From Eucalyptus grandis (taxonomy: Eukaryota > Streptophyta > Magnoliopsida > Myrtales > Myrtaceae), in assembly GCF_016545825.1 (NCBI RefSeq), contig NC_052614.1, positions 1,340,630 to 1,404,629 of the forward strand: a stretch of 64,000 nt of DNA. Direction: 5' to 3'. The notes beneath the pieces are model-generated. The model was not told where the DNA came from. It saw only the letters and a list, made by a program, of their open reading frames with translations, and did no database searches. Positions 38,801 through 50,839 of the stretch are shown one piece after another (the stretch's first letter is position 1; each line of letters begins with the position of its first letter). The position numbers and the translations under genes were made by a program.

Positions 38801-41800
38801 TCATTCTTCGTATTGGTTTGCAATATTCTCATTGTTATTATCTGGGATGTCCGAGGGAAGTGAGACTTTCTCCACAAAGACATTTCCATCAGGATCAATA
38901 CTATACGAAATGTCGAATCTTTCCAAAACAAGGTGATAGACTATATCCGTGGGATGCAGAGGTGCCTTCTCATGTCCATCGGAACCATCTTCGTGCAGAT
39001 TGTCGAGGTCCGAAGTCATATCAGATGCTTTACCATTAATTTCCCCGACAGGCAAATCATGTGATCGGTTTCTCTGAGATACCGATCGTATATCCCATGA
39101 AAGGACTTCCTCGATCAACTTCTGAAGCTCTTCTGGTGATGCATACATCGAACTCTTTCCCTGTAATGCACATTATCCACAATATGAACAGACTGAGAAC
39201 TAAGAGAAGCCACGCTACTTATAAATGACTCCGAAAATCAATTCCCTGTTATATGACGAGATTAAATAATTTGCAACTGCATTTCTGATAGGATATTCTG
39301 CTAACTAAAGTAGTCATACATGCTGACATGAGATAGAAAGAACTACAGAAAAAACAGAGCAGCAAACACCCCTTGATTGAGAAATTCCAGTAATTACACA
39401 CGTTTAACATTCACCGACAACAAAATTAAACTGCAAATTTATCACCAAAGGTTAGATGAGCATATCAATCATCTAATCTTCCCACACAATTAGGAAATGT
39501 ATGTAAACTAAGGATCCGTTTGGTAATGCTTCTACTCTGGGAAATAGTTTCCTTTCAGAAATAATCTTTTTCTATTTCTATTTCTCATAATAATTTTTCA
39601 GTAAAAGAATGCGTTCGGTAACTACATAAAATTTCTATTTTCAGAATGGAAAAAAAATAAGAATGCGTTTGAGACGATTCACAAAATTTTTGTAATGTAA
39701 AATTTCTTTAAATTTTTTTTTTTTTTTCTTCCTGCCAATTGTCGCCGCTAACCGCCAACGCCACCATCGCTGACCGACGACTGCTGCCGACTGCTGCCGA
39801 CCGCTGACCACCACTGATTGCCGCCCGCCGCCACCGCGGCAGCATTTGGTGGCAGCAATCCGCAGTCGGCAACAATTGGCAACAGGCGGCGGGCAATAGT
39901 CGTCAACTATTGTCAGTCGGCCAAGAGCAGTGGGGCTGGCGACAGCAGTCAGTAGCAGTCGGCAATTGTTAGCCAACCAATGGCGATCGTCAGCCGGCTA
40001 GCAAGCGGCAACGAGGGGTGGCTGCCAACAAAGAAAAAGAAAAGAAGGGAAAAAAAAAAAACTTATTTCTAAAAATTATTCCTGTGAACAAGAAGTTACC
40101 TTTTTCTACATTTTATTTTTGTTCCAAATCTATTCTCCACTTTTTTACTCCAAGGAATAGAAAATTAATTAACGTTACCAAACGGATTTCTGTTTTTTTT
40201 TTTTTTTAAGGAGAACAAAAGAACAGAAATTGGGAAAAATAAAAACGTTACAAAACAAAGCCATCACAAGATGACAAAAAAAATTCTGAAGACTCTGTCC
40301 CGAGTAGAGAGAGTACATGAACTAAAGATCTCCATAATGATTAGTCAAATTAATTAAGAAAGCTCACCGCAACTGCCCAGCAATCAGCTAGTGTTGAAGA
40401 GAAATGACCAGAGAAGTTCACAGAAGCAACTGCTAGTGAGCTGTCGACCTGAGCAAATTAGGCGCATGTGAGATCTCAGGAAATGTGTCTTTCATAGAGA
40501 AGACTCTAGATATGAAGGCCCTTATTTTCTTCGTGGTTATATTACCCATATAAAGAATGGGTAACCAAAGATCAGAAGCAATTGCAGCACGAACTACAAA
40601 TACCTCATTAAGGCAAGGCACAAATCATTAAGAGTCCTAAGTCTGACGGTGCCTATGAAGCTTAAAAATGTCACAACAGATATTATCACACTCGAGAATA
40701 TTATTTACTGGTAGTCATGAAAAAGAAACTAACATCCTACATACTTAAAAGTTTGGTAACCATTCAACCCCTGAAAGAGAATCACAAACAACAAACAGTA
40801 AAAAACCGAGTTCTCACCATTACCCAGGATGGTACTCTTGCTCCTGGGAGGCTATCACAGTATGAGAGATAAGGTTTAATATCCAGAACCGGCTGTCCAA
40901 CATAAACAAAATCATAAATATGTTAATGTTAAGCAATTCTATATTTTGTCAAAGGAAAGTACAGACGTATGCACTACAGCCAGTTGATACGTGTATTGCT
41001 CAAGTGGCAATCAGTTATTACTACATAATCATCCAAAACACAATGTTAAAGGGAGCTGATACCATGCTTTAGCAACAAAAAATCAAGATCCAGTAACTCA
41101 GGTAGCAAATTACTATAGATATTCTAAATTTTTTGCACAATTCTTAACCAATTAGCTTTCTAATGCCACAGCGCTAGCCTGAGGAGCCAATAAAAGTTAA
41201 TCAATTAGAGGTGGCCAAAGATTACTATGATGCAAATGCAAATGACAATATAACTCTCGGAACATCAGACCATGAACACTACAACTCCTAATCCAATGAT
41301 GGCCACTTGTAAGACAGTGTACATGAGGCCAGTTTGGGTTATCATGGGTCAATTCGAAAAAATAATTTATTGAACGAGGAAGCAGATCATGAGAAAAGAG
41401 AACTCACTGTCCCATCAACCAAATCTACACCTGAGAGTAAAACCGTGTTTCCTTTGATAGCTTCCACCTAGGTTATACAAAGCAAAGTGTCCGTTATAGT
41501 TCTTGCATTTTCCAAATACAGGAGAGTAAACTGCAAGTAGAAACCAGAAAATCCCAAAATATGAGGAAATCCTCCACTGTAGTCAGAGCAATCTGTTGAG
41601 AAGTTTCTTATTATTAAATAAGTCATATTATCACATACTCCTATAGTAAAATGTTCATATAATCTAGGACAGAAACGATTGAAAAGTCCATAAAAGAAGA
41701 CACAATTTTCTCATATAATGCTGTTTACCTTTGCAACAGTTAGCCCTATAGGGCAGGGTCGATGTGGAGACCTTGTAGCAAAGACTCCCACCTTTTCTCC

Positions 41801-42273
41801 TTTCAGTCTTGGCACCCTGACCTGTCCATCTATTGATCTTCTTAAACAAGTTCAACAAACACAAACGCTAGTTGGAGCTTTCCCCATAACAGTTTTATAA
41901 TAATGGACCACAAACCTTTGCCTTGAACTTTGATCTAGATGTCTCCTTCCACAACTTCTCCAAATCTGTATTGAGATGGAAAACATATATAATCCAACAA
42001 TGAGAATATCCTTCAAGGCCCTCAAGTGATGCCGGAGGGACTAGAGATGCATCAAATACCAAAGATGCTCTTGCAAGGGGCACAATTAAAGGCTGCCTTG
42101 GCGTGCCATTCCTGCATTGGGAGATACAACAACTCATGGCCTCCAAACAGCTTGCACATAAAGAGCTAACTAACCACACAGGACAGCTAACTGGATGGGC
42201 TTGCCTTCTTAACAGAGAAGGCTGAACAAGAAATCTAATTTCTAGAAGTTCCATACAGTGACCAGACTAAAAA

Positions 42274-42326
<53 letters not shown>

Positions 42327-43592
42327 TTGTAATTGATGGCTAACTGATGCAATGACACTGCCTAAAACTTTTTCTTTAGTTTCAAGAGACTTCACAGATC
42401 TTTCCATGTGAACATTCAGATCTCATTTCACGTATGCCAACTATGATTCTCCAAACTAATTCTTATGCCATCTCCACCCAATCATATAAATCGAAAAACT
42501 TGCGAAATCTCCAAAACCAAGATACTATACGTCATCATAGTCACAAGAAGCTATCACCAAGGCTATGAACCACTAAAAGAAAGCTCATTATGGCAAAAAG
42601 GGAGATTGGAAAATTGCGTACCTGGTAGAAAAGCATGACTTGACAATGCCAATAGGTCTCATCGGATAAGAAGTGACCTCAGAATTTTCCAACCGAGGTT
42701 GCGCTATAGCTTTCCTCAAAGCCTAGAGCGAACACATTGCACAGAAAATATAAGGGCCTATCAGCTTAAATGTCCATGTGTATACATTCCTTAAAGATTT
42801 TCGATGCTAAGTAATAAGTAAAAGCCAAATCACAAATCCTGAAAAACAAAAAATTGCAGACATATTATCAATAACAACAGGGAGAAGGAACAACTCCCTT
42901 TTTTCCCTCTAATATACTGAATACACTACTCATCCTAAAGACGGATGCGAATTGGACGAACGCATAAATTTCGCAAACTTCAAACAGCAATGATCAAACA
43001 ATTGTTACTTTAGCAACAAACCAGTCGTGACATCACCATCAGTCTATCACTACTTCCACTGTCTTTCCTACTATCCCCGCTCCATCTCCCTCCATCATTT
43101 CTCATTTTTGCCACTCTCATCCTACTCTCACTCTTCGAAATAGCAAAAGGCTCTTCGCACCAATTCGCACACGCAAATGCAAATGCACGCGATCCGCGAG
43201 TGCACTGATTCGCGTTAAGAGCAATTCCGCGAGTGTGGAAAACAATAACAAGCAGTCCCGAACCTGCTGAGCCCCGATGCGGCCTCGCCTCTCGGCGGCG
43301 CACTTCTCCGACGAGGACCGGAGCGACGCCTCGAGCTCCCGAATCCTCGATTCCAGCTCCCTCGACTTCCTCCTCTTCCACAAGTACACTGCGAGAACAA
43401 CACCGATCAAAGCCGCGCGGACGAAGGCGGAGACGACGAAAAAGGATAACGCGAGAGAACGCCGGTCCGGCTGAAGCTCGGCGAAGTACCGGAGACGGCG
43501 GCCGACGCCGACGCCGACGCCGTGGCGGCGAGCGCCAGGAAAACGGCGGCGGCGAAACCGAGCTTCGAATTTCCGTTCGGATTCGAAGCCAT
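38801..43592 (-). CDS. TrmO/UPF0066 tRNA (t6A37) N6-methyltransferase, plant form
   Basis: Bacterial and human TrmO methylate N6-threonylcarbamoyladenosine at tRNA position 37 with S-adenosylmethionine. Nine exons, all GT/AG, in transcript order: 43490-43592, 43264-43388, 42622-42722, 41916-42111, 41729-41821, 41408-41467, 40818-40892, 40368-40448, 38801-39160; 1194 nt, 397 residues plus stop, in frame throughout. Residues 11-37 are hydrophobic (likely membrane anchor); 38-76 form a basic coiled coil (SRELESRIRELEASL). The TrmO core starts at PIGIVKSCFSTRNGTPRQP (99 onwards), with EGYSHCWIIYVFHLN at about 144-158 and the signature ATRSPHRPCPIGLTVAK at 190-206. The C-terminal domain (279-397) retains ASPEELQKLIEEVLSWDIRS, aligned to the bacterial LALDPRP region, and YHLVLERFDISYSIDPDGN. 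The 101-base first intron joins the ATG exon to the coiled-coil frame. Plant proteins of this family share the layout; the anchor's target membrane is unknown. Confidence 0.95.
39512..40190. mobile_element. hAT-like non-autonomous element inside TrmO intron 8
   Basis: The left end atccgtttggtaatg (39514-39528) is inverted at the right end (cgttaccaaacggatt, 40173-40188). AT-rich arms flank a T run (39713-39727), a GC-rich core of repeated tgccgac/ccgccg units (39730-40010) and an A run (40050-40060). It has the same plan as the element at 32781-33471. It accounts for more than half of the 1207-base intron, and no target duplication is obvious. Confidence 0.75.
42282..42326 (+). repeat. (CT)n(CA)n compound microsatellite in TrmO intron 3
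   Basis: A run of about 12 CT units passes directly into about 11 CA units. Confidence 0.9.
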
Positions 43593-43650
43593 GGAAGACG
43601 GAGATCGCTCGCCGGAGGGCGAGAGCGATCGGACGGACGTAATTCCCCGT

Positions 43651-43718
43651 GGATATATATTCTCTCTCGAATAAGCCCATCAAAGGCCCAAATTTTATGG
43701 CCCAGTGCTCTCGGCCCA
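43651..43718 (-). promoter_or_regulatory. TrmO promoter: TATA-like box and four site II elements
   Basis: On the minus strand four TGGGCC/TGGGCT boxes lie at 43713-43718, 43699-43704, 43685-43690 and 43674-43679. A TATA-like AATATATATCC follows at 43651-43661, about 60 bases before the ATG. Clusters of TGGGCY (site II) bound by TCP factors are characteristic of plant genes for translation and ribosome biogenesis, which suits a tRNA-modifying enzyme. The 14-base spacing of the upper three boxes is regular. Confidence 0.65.
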
Positions 43719-43859
43719 ACTAAAAACTTTGAAATGCGAGAGCGAAAAGGTCGCTTTTGTATTTCCCCCATCTTGACTCTAATTAAACGGTCAAACAAGA
43801 ATTTTTTTTATTTTTCAATTTTGACCAAGAAAAAATTAAGGATGTTTTTATAATTTTTT

Positions 43860-44480
43860 CTATGCACCGTTTATCCCACATCCAATGTTTGAAGTCCGAC
43901 GTGTACACAGTTGAAATATTTATGTAAATCGATTAGCTTTAATATGTACATGATGTCGATATCAATAATTAATATTGACAGTCGACTGGACAAAGCATTT
44001 GCATAAGGCATATTACTCATGTAATGTACTTATCTACACGAACAAAACCTAAATTGGAAGAATCTCGTCTCCTAATGAAATGAACTCATTCTCCAAAAAT
44101 TTAGAAATTATACATTTCGGTCCCGAATCTAATTGTGAAATGATCTTGAGGTAAAGAAGCATAATCAATGTTTCGCTTCTAACCATGATTGCATTTTCCA
44201 CGTGCTTTAATTCTCATCCACTAATTATTTTGTTTTTCTATGTGCTGTCAAAGTCTATGTGGTTGCCAAGTGCCCTAAGGCTCGACCCTATACTATTGCA
44301 TTTAAGAAGCATGGTCCACGTTGTAGAGTCCTCTAGCACTGGTTTAAAGCACAAGGAGAGGGATTCTGTAACTTGCTAGGATCAGTGAAGTCCTCTAAGA
44401 TTGCGTTTGATTCGCTTTGGGAAAACCCTTTGGCAAAATGTAAACAAATTTAAGTTGTCGGTATTTTTCGAAATGCAAAG
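43860..44480. other. Intergenic DNA, nothing recognised
   Basis: AT-rich DNA upstream of the TrmO promoter; no coding exon or repeat that I can name. Confidence 0.4.
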
Positions 44481-44484
44481 TGTG

Positions 44485-45590
44485 TTAATTTAATTGTATC
44501 TTAAAAGTCCTTTATAAAACAATTTTGATTAAATTAGTGTTGGGAAAAATATTATTTGCAAAGGACTTTCTTTACTAAAAAAAAATTCAAACCTTTCGCC
44601 AGCTCTTGAAAAGAGCTTAGGTCGTCCGCAAACATTGTTTAAGATTGCACAACCTTAGGAGACCCCTCGCGAAGGACAAGAAACCTCAATGAAACTACTT
44701 AGGGATGTGTGACCCTCACGGAGGTCCCTAACCCTAGTAAGGGTTGCCCAGGGTCTCACTACCCCTTGCCTGGGGTGCTCTAAGCGGTCCCTCACAAAGG
44801 TCAGACGGCTTTAAGTAGCCCTTGTAGGGGTCAAGCAACAATGACCTCCCCAATCTAAGGGTCAGCGATCATTGGCTAGTCTCCACAACTCTCAATGGAG
44901 CTTCGCAATGTGGAGAAGATGAGGAATTACTTATGAGGGTAAAATCGGAAAAAGAAAAAAAAAGGGTGAGGGGAGTTTTTGAAGATAAAAAAATTTATTA
45001 ATCTTAGGAAATGGTCTTTCGAAAATGCTTAAAGTCCAAAGCATATGGGGACTCATCCTAGACTTTCAGTTTTGCTAAGACCAACATTTGAACAAAAGGG
45101 TCCCAAAAGAGTTTCCCCAAATACCCTAATTTTTCATCCCTTTATACTTGAAGAATGATTACTTTTATGTGCTTTTCATCCTTGATTCTTAGCATATTGC
45201 ATCCCATACTAACGTCAACATGAGGGAACCATAACAATCGGATATAGTATCAAATAACATGTAGATCTTATCAATAAATGTCTCAGGAATATCGTTGATA
45301 AGAAATTAAAAGATATATAAAAAACAATTTTCAATGCACATTAAAAAGCATTGACAATTGAAAATACATTAGTGTCTCGGTCGATTGTTTGCTCAAGTGA
45401 TTGTTGCCACGGTGGTCCTCTTGGACGCGCTGCCATAAATAACAACCAAATTGTCGTCAAGGAATAGCGATGGCCACCCTTCAAAGTAGATTTAGGATTT
45501 ATTTTTATAAAAATTATTTATCCAATTCCATTCCAGGGATACAAGTGCAAAAGCTTATAAAATATCCTATAAATTCCACGAACCGATTAA
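44485..45590. repeat. Tandem duplication, copy A (~1.1 kb)
   Basis: Starts near tcttaaaagtcctttataaa and ends with ataaattccacgaaccgatt. The GC-richer middle (44600-44940) is built from short gaccctcacgg-, ccctaaccctag- and ctcactaccccttgc-type units. The right half contains gcatattgcatcccatacta and tgcacattaaaaagcattga. Copy B follows directly. Confidence 0.85.
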
Positions 45591-46735
45591 GTTGTAATTG
45601 AAAAGTCCTTTATAAAATTACTTTTGGGTAAAATAGTGTTTGGAAAATATTTTTTCCAGAGGACATTTTTTTATTTTAAAAAAATAACTCAAACCTTTCA
45701 CCGGCTCCGGCAAAGAATTTAGGCTGTTGGCAAACGTTGCTCGAGATAGCACAACCTCGGGTGACCCCTTGTAGAGGTCACGTACCCTCAACGATGCCAT
45801 CTAGAGACGCATGACCCTTGCAAAGGTCCCCAACCCTAGCAAGTGCTGCCTAGGGTCTCACTACCCCTTGCTTGGGGTTGCCCTTGTCGAGGTCGACAAC
45901 CTAGGCAGTCCCTCACAAAGGTTGGGCTACCTTAGGTGGCCATCATAGGGGTCAAGCAACACCGACCTCCTCAATCTAAGGTTATTGGCAACCATCAACT
46001 AGTCTTTGCAACTCTCAACAGTGCTTCACCACATAGAGGAGATGAACAATCACTTACGAGGGTAAAATTACAAAAAGTAAAAATGGTGACGTTAGTTTTC
46101 GAAGATAAAAAAAAAAAATTATTAATCTTAAGAACTAGTCTTTTCAAAAATGGAAAACATAAAGTAGATGGGACCTATCTTGGACTTTTAGCTTTTCTAA
46201 GATTAGAAGGTCCCAAAAAACTTTGCTAAACACCTTAGTTTTTCCTCAAAGCCTCTTGGAAAGCCAAACTAAATGCAACGAAAGAGCCCTCATCCCCAAT
46301 ATACTTAAACATGACAACTTGTGTGTGCTTTTTATCCTTGACTCTTAGCATATTGCATCCCATACTAATGTCAACAGGAGGGGAGCATAACAATCGGGTA
46401 TAGTATCAAATAACGCCCAAAATCTCGTTAACAAATGTCTAGGAGTATCGATGATAAGAACTTAAAAGATATATAAAAATAATAATTTTTAATGCACATT
46501 AAAAAGCATTGACTATTGAAAATACATCAACGTCTCGGTCAATTGTCCACTCAAGTGACTACCATAAATCGTGGCAGTTGTCATCAACAAGGATTGGCGG
46601 TGGCCAACCTTCAAAGCAGATTTAGGATTGATTTTTACAAATGTTATTTATTCGATTCCATTCCATTTGTCATTACCTAGGGATACAAGTACAAAAGCTC
46701 ATAAAATATCCTATAAACTCCACGAAGTGATTAGG
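45591..46735. repeat. Tandem duplication, copy B (~1.1 kb)
   Basis: Same order of landmarks as copy A, offset about 1100 bases, diverged throughout and with several small indels. Ends with ataaactccacgaagtgatt near 46735. No open frame is shared by both copies. Confidence 0.85.
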
Positions 46736-46739
46736 TTTA

Positions 46740-49700
46740 GATATCTCCCTTGTACAGATGACCCTACCTTAGAACAATTTACATGTAAGTAGTGTGATTT
46801 TATCAAGTAGCCTCCAGTTTCGAAACTGGTAGTCTTCCGATGCCTCAATCAAATGGGTCGACCAATTATCCAATTGTATCCTCTTGTTTACCACGTATCC
46901 ATATAATAGAATATATTTTACATATATTCCTATAACCTGCACTCTTCCCAAATAATAAACATAGAATTCAAAAAAAAAAGATTAAAAGAATTGAGGCATG
47001 TTTTTTTTTTGTTTGTTTTGTTTTATCCAATCAATGCTCGTATATTTTCGTAACCTATCTTCGTATCCTAACAATTATACCCAGCACAGAAGACAGGCAA
47101 CACGATATAAATGCATATATATTTATATTTATAGATAGTACAATTTGTCATTGACACTGTCACATACAAAGATCGTATGCTCGGCTTTGAAAGCGGTGTC
47201 GTGCATGCAGCATGCATACGCATCCTATCGAACTGATGAGCCGAGCATAATAAACAAGAGCTTCCGCAGCGCCAATCCCGCAAGCCGTTCTCTGCAAATG
47301 CCAATTCGATTTCCTACTTTTCGCATTTAATGGGGGGAGGGGGTGGTGGTTGCTGTCCTTCCTGCCTTTCTCCACCTGCGCATCCCTGGGGTGCTCGACA
47401 GTGCATTCATGTGGGATGGAAAAGAGGAAAAAATTAAAAAAGAAGAGGGACAGCAGCGACTTGAATTCCCACTGCAAAAGATTCTGAAAACAAGGAGACA
47501 AACCCTAGGGAAAAAGAAGAAGAGAAAAGGCAAATGTCTTGGCTTTTTTCGTAAGGCACCTTGGCCAAACATATCCCTTCACCAGGAGAAAAAAATATAC
47601 ATTGATTGGACAATCGTCTACTTGATTTTTTTAAAGAAAAGACAGTATTTGAACAAGATCGACCTATACCTTTTCCTTTTTTGATGAGTAAAGATTAGTA
47701 CTGCCGATCATATTTAGGCGAACCAAGTGGTCGGTGCGATCTGGCAAGGACTAGTGGGATCAAGGGTTAAAACTTTTTGGAAGAGGGGTTACTAGAAGGA
47801 AAAGCTATGTGATCTTGTTGAAAGATATCTTTTTGGTGGGAAACAAAGACGTGTTTGCATCGTCAATATTTTCACATAGAAGGAGAGGGTTCCTTTCCCT
47901 TCCCTTCCCCTTTTTCTTTTTCAGGGTCGTCAATAATCATCATTGCAAAAGGAAAGGCTTTTCCAGCGAACTGTTTGCAGATTCTTTCCCCTCTCTTTCT
48001 CTCTTTCTCACTCTCAAATTCAATCCATGTTGTTGTGGGTGGGGTGGGCTTTAAAAAGGTGGGTTCAAAGCTGTTATTCTTGACCTATGTGCCCTGCTAC
48101 TTTTCATTTTCTTCCTGACACTAAAGTTTCCTGGGTCGGTCAGCTTTTTGTCACCCTCTTTCCCAGTCCCATCCATCTTCATTACCTTCTCTCTCTCTCT
48201 TCACTTCACATTGTCTTTTTTCTATACCTTTTCTCAAACGGCTTCTAGGCAAAATTGAAAATCGCTTCTGCTGATGAAAAAAGGAGAAAACAGCCGCTTG
48301 CTATCGCTTTTCGTGCTAATTCTGCCAACTTCCAAACCCTCACGGACTTGGCAAACGTGTTGAATTTCGTCCCCCGCATCGGTTGCCCTACTGTTGAGCC
48401 TATATACTTGCACACTTTGCTTTGGACTTTACTCCTCTTTTTTCTTCTTCCGTTTCTGCAGATGCTGCGAAGGTCAATGAACAAGAGTACAAAGCGAAGG
48501 TCACTTTGAGTTGTGAAAGAGACCGGGCGAGAGTGCTCCTCACCAGACTTGATAGCTAACCAACGTGTTGACTCGTCGGTCAATCCTTTGAACTGGGAAA
48601 TGCAGCTGGCTGAAATGGGAAAGCCTTGAAAAACTTTGTCCAGCAATGTCCTTTCTCTCCTTCTGATTTTCAAGGACGGAAAGAGAGAATCAAAGCAAGA
48701 GGTTTTGGAGGTACTAACTCAGTTAAAACGCGTTGAATTTCGATCCTCCCTGATATTGTGGACTTGGGGGAGTGAGGGTTGCATTAAGCAAGTTTGGATG
48801 CTCTCGATCCGCTGTTTTTGTGAGGCGCATCTGATTCATTTGATCCTAAACTTATTCTTTCATAAGAATAAATGATAGTCTAGTAAAAAGATGAAGGTAC
48901 AAAATTTGTTTTGTAAATGAATCATAACAAACATAACTAGTAAAAGGATATCAAGGCAGAGCAAGCCAGGTACCGTCTCTTACCTGCTGGTGAGTTATGC
49001 AAATAGAGCACAAGTCACGACTTTTAGGTACTATTAGTGATCAATTAAAGAGAATATTAATTGGTGGAGGATAATATTCCGCATTGACCTGAATCACAAA
49101 AAAGAGATTCAACACGCATATACATAATGCGGATTAAAAGGAGATATTCCGACTTCAAATTTTTGTGAGGAATTCCATGAATCAATGTCTATTAGAATAT
49201 CCTAATTGGTCCTACTCCATCTAGGAAAAATCAACTGAAGGAATGGTGACTATTGATTCGGTCTCAACAAAATGTGTCCGAAGCCTAATAAAAAGTTGCG
49301 ATGCTCTCTCTACACCCAAAAAGGGTATTGAGAAATTTGACTGAATATGTCTATGCATGATGTAATAAAGGATGCCGTTAGCCGTTTAACTACGTTATTT
49401 ATGGCGAGTTTTTTTCTATTGGAAAACGCAAGGACTATCTATCAAAAGGCTAGGTCATATGCATTGTTGTACGTCCTTTTCTTTAACTAAACAAGTCTAA
49501 TGGAGTTTTGAGTTCCTTAACGAAAAAAGATAGTTACATTATTTGGAACGAGGTCAGCAAAGCCATGATGGTTTTGTCTTCATTGCTTCTTACCCAAAAG
49601 GTCAGATTATCACATGGAGATTGACTAATAAAAGATCTTAAAGAAAGATTTAGATTCTTATTCGAGCACAATAATGCACATAAGTGACCGTTCAACCAGC

Positions 49701-50450
49701 TAGAAATTGCAAGAGACCGCTTTATATTATTCCCTCGGACATTAGAGGACAGGAGCCAGCTTTAAGGGCTTTATAAATGTATTCTGTCTCACCTTTTGAT
49801 CTCAACTTCTGCTTCAAAGGGCTTCGATTCACATGTTGAATCGAGCATCACCACGGCACAAAGTTTTCTTGCTCGTAATCTTCTTTAGATTACGTGATTG
49901 ATCATGATTAAGCCCTTGATTTAGGGTTTTGGTAGTTTAACTACAACCCTCAAAAGTCTCTCTCCCGCTTTCGTGGTTCTCTCACCTTGGCAAAAGTCTC
50001 GCTCTCTGAATTTTCTTCGTCTAAATCTTTCTTAGCAAGCGATTTTGATATCTAATAATCACCTCAAAGTTGAAAGTAATTCTATCATGTAGACATGAAA
50101 AGATCACCTGAAAAATATGTATATACTAAGTCTTACCACAAATAGTGAAAGCCACGACAGTAGTAGGATATTCTAGGAATACATCACGATTCTCACAATA
50201 CATGGATGACCCGAAATAAAGATAAGATCCTTAATTATGAGGAAGAAATGGACGTTTAGGCTTTTAGAGTGTTTAAGTAATAATTCACGTCATTTATCTA
50301 ATCAAGAGCTTAATGTTTTTGAATAGTTTGAGGTGTTTGCACAAAATTCGATGAATTATGGTGTGAAAACAAGACGTCTATGTCAAAAAAGAAGAGAATT
50401 TTCTCTCAAGTTGTATGTGACATCAATTATGAATTCACGACTAAATGGTG
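46740..50450. other. Gene-free interval with one possible transcription unit
   Basis: No supported coding gene. At 48000-48250 there is a CT-rich tract with a TATA-like ctttaaaaagg (48049-48059), followed by an 84-codon open frame (48255-48509) without recognisable domains. This could be the start of a short or non-coding transcript, but nothing confirms it. The rest is AT-rich and unremarkable. Confidence 0.35.
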
Positions 50451-50456
50451 ATAGGT

Positions 50457-50838
50457 GGGAAAATTACCAAAAAAGCCCTAAACCTATTAGATTAATGTTA
50501 ATTCAATCTCATTTTTTTAAATTTAGCCAATTTGGTCTTGAATTTTTTGAGGATTTTTTAATATAGTCATTCTGGCCAATTTTGATTAGAAATCACTGAC
50601 TTTGAGGTCCACCATCCTATGGTAACGCCAATGTTAACGTGAATAATTTTGTAATTTTTAATAAAAGATTTTTGAATTTTTTTTTCCTTTTTTCCATTTT
50701 CCTTTTTATTTACTTTAAAAAAAATTATAAAAATTGTCATCATTGGAACCAATCATCTTACGTCAGTTATTTCTGGCCAAAATTGACTAGACGAATTATA
50801 TTGACAAATTGTTAAAATGTTTATAACTGAATCGACAT
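50457..50838. mobile_element. Degraded copy of the long-TIR element family
   Basis: The left end ttaccaaaaaagccctaaac matches the outer end of the element at 53.33 kb, followed by the shared internal block tctggccaattttgattaga and aaatcactgac. A T-rich centre and a right arm with the inverted block (tctggccaaaattgactaga, then aaaatgtttataactgaat) follow. The GC-rich core is absent. Confidence 0.6.
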
Positions 50839-50839
50839 C

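Noticed and set aside
43010..43798. 262-codon minus-strand open frame over the TrmO start
   Set aside because: It is out of frame with the coiled coil and runs through splice sites; the spliced frame explains the protein better.
43233..43853. 206-codon open frame antisense to TrmO exons 1 and 2
   Set aside because: Arginine- and proline-rich shadow of a GC-rich exon, no domain.
47236..47260. ctgatgag core reminiscent of a hammerhead ribozyme
   Set aside because: No GAAA core segment or closing stems at suitable distance.
49690..50050. Possible solo LTR (TATA-like ctttataaatg and CT-rich leader)
   Set aside because: No TG...CA ends, target duplication or second copy could be identified.
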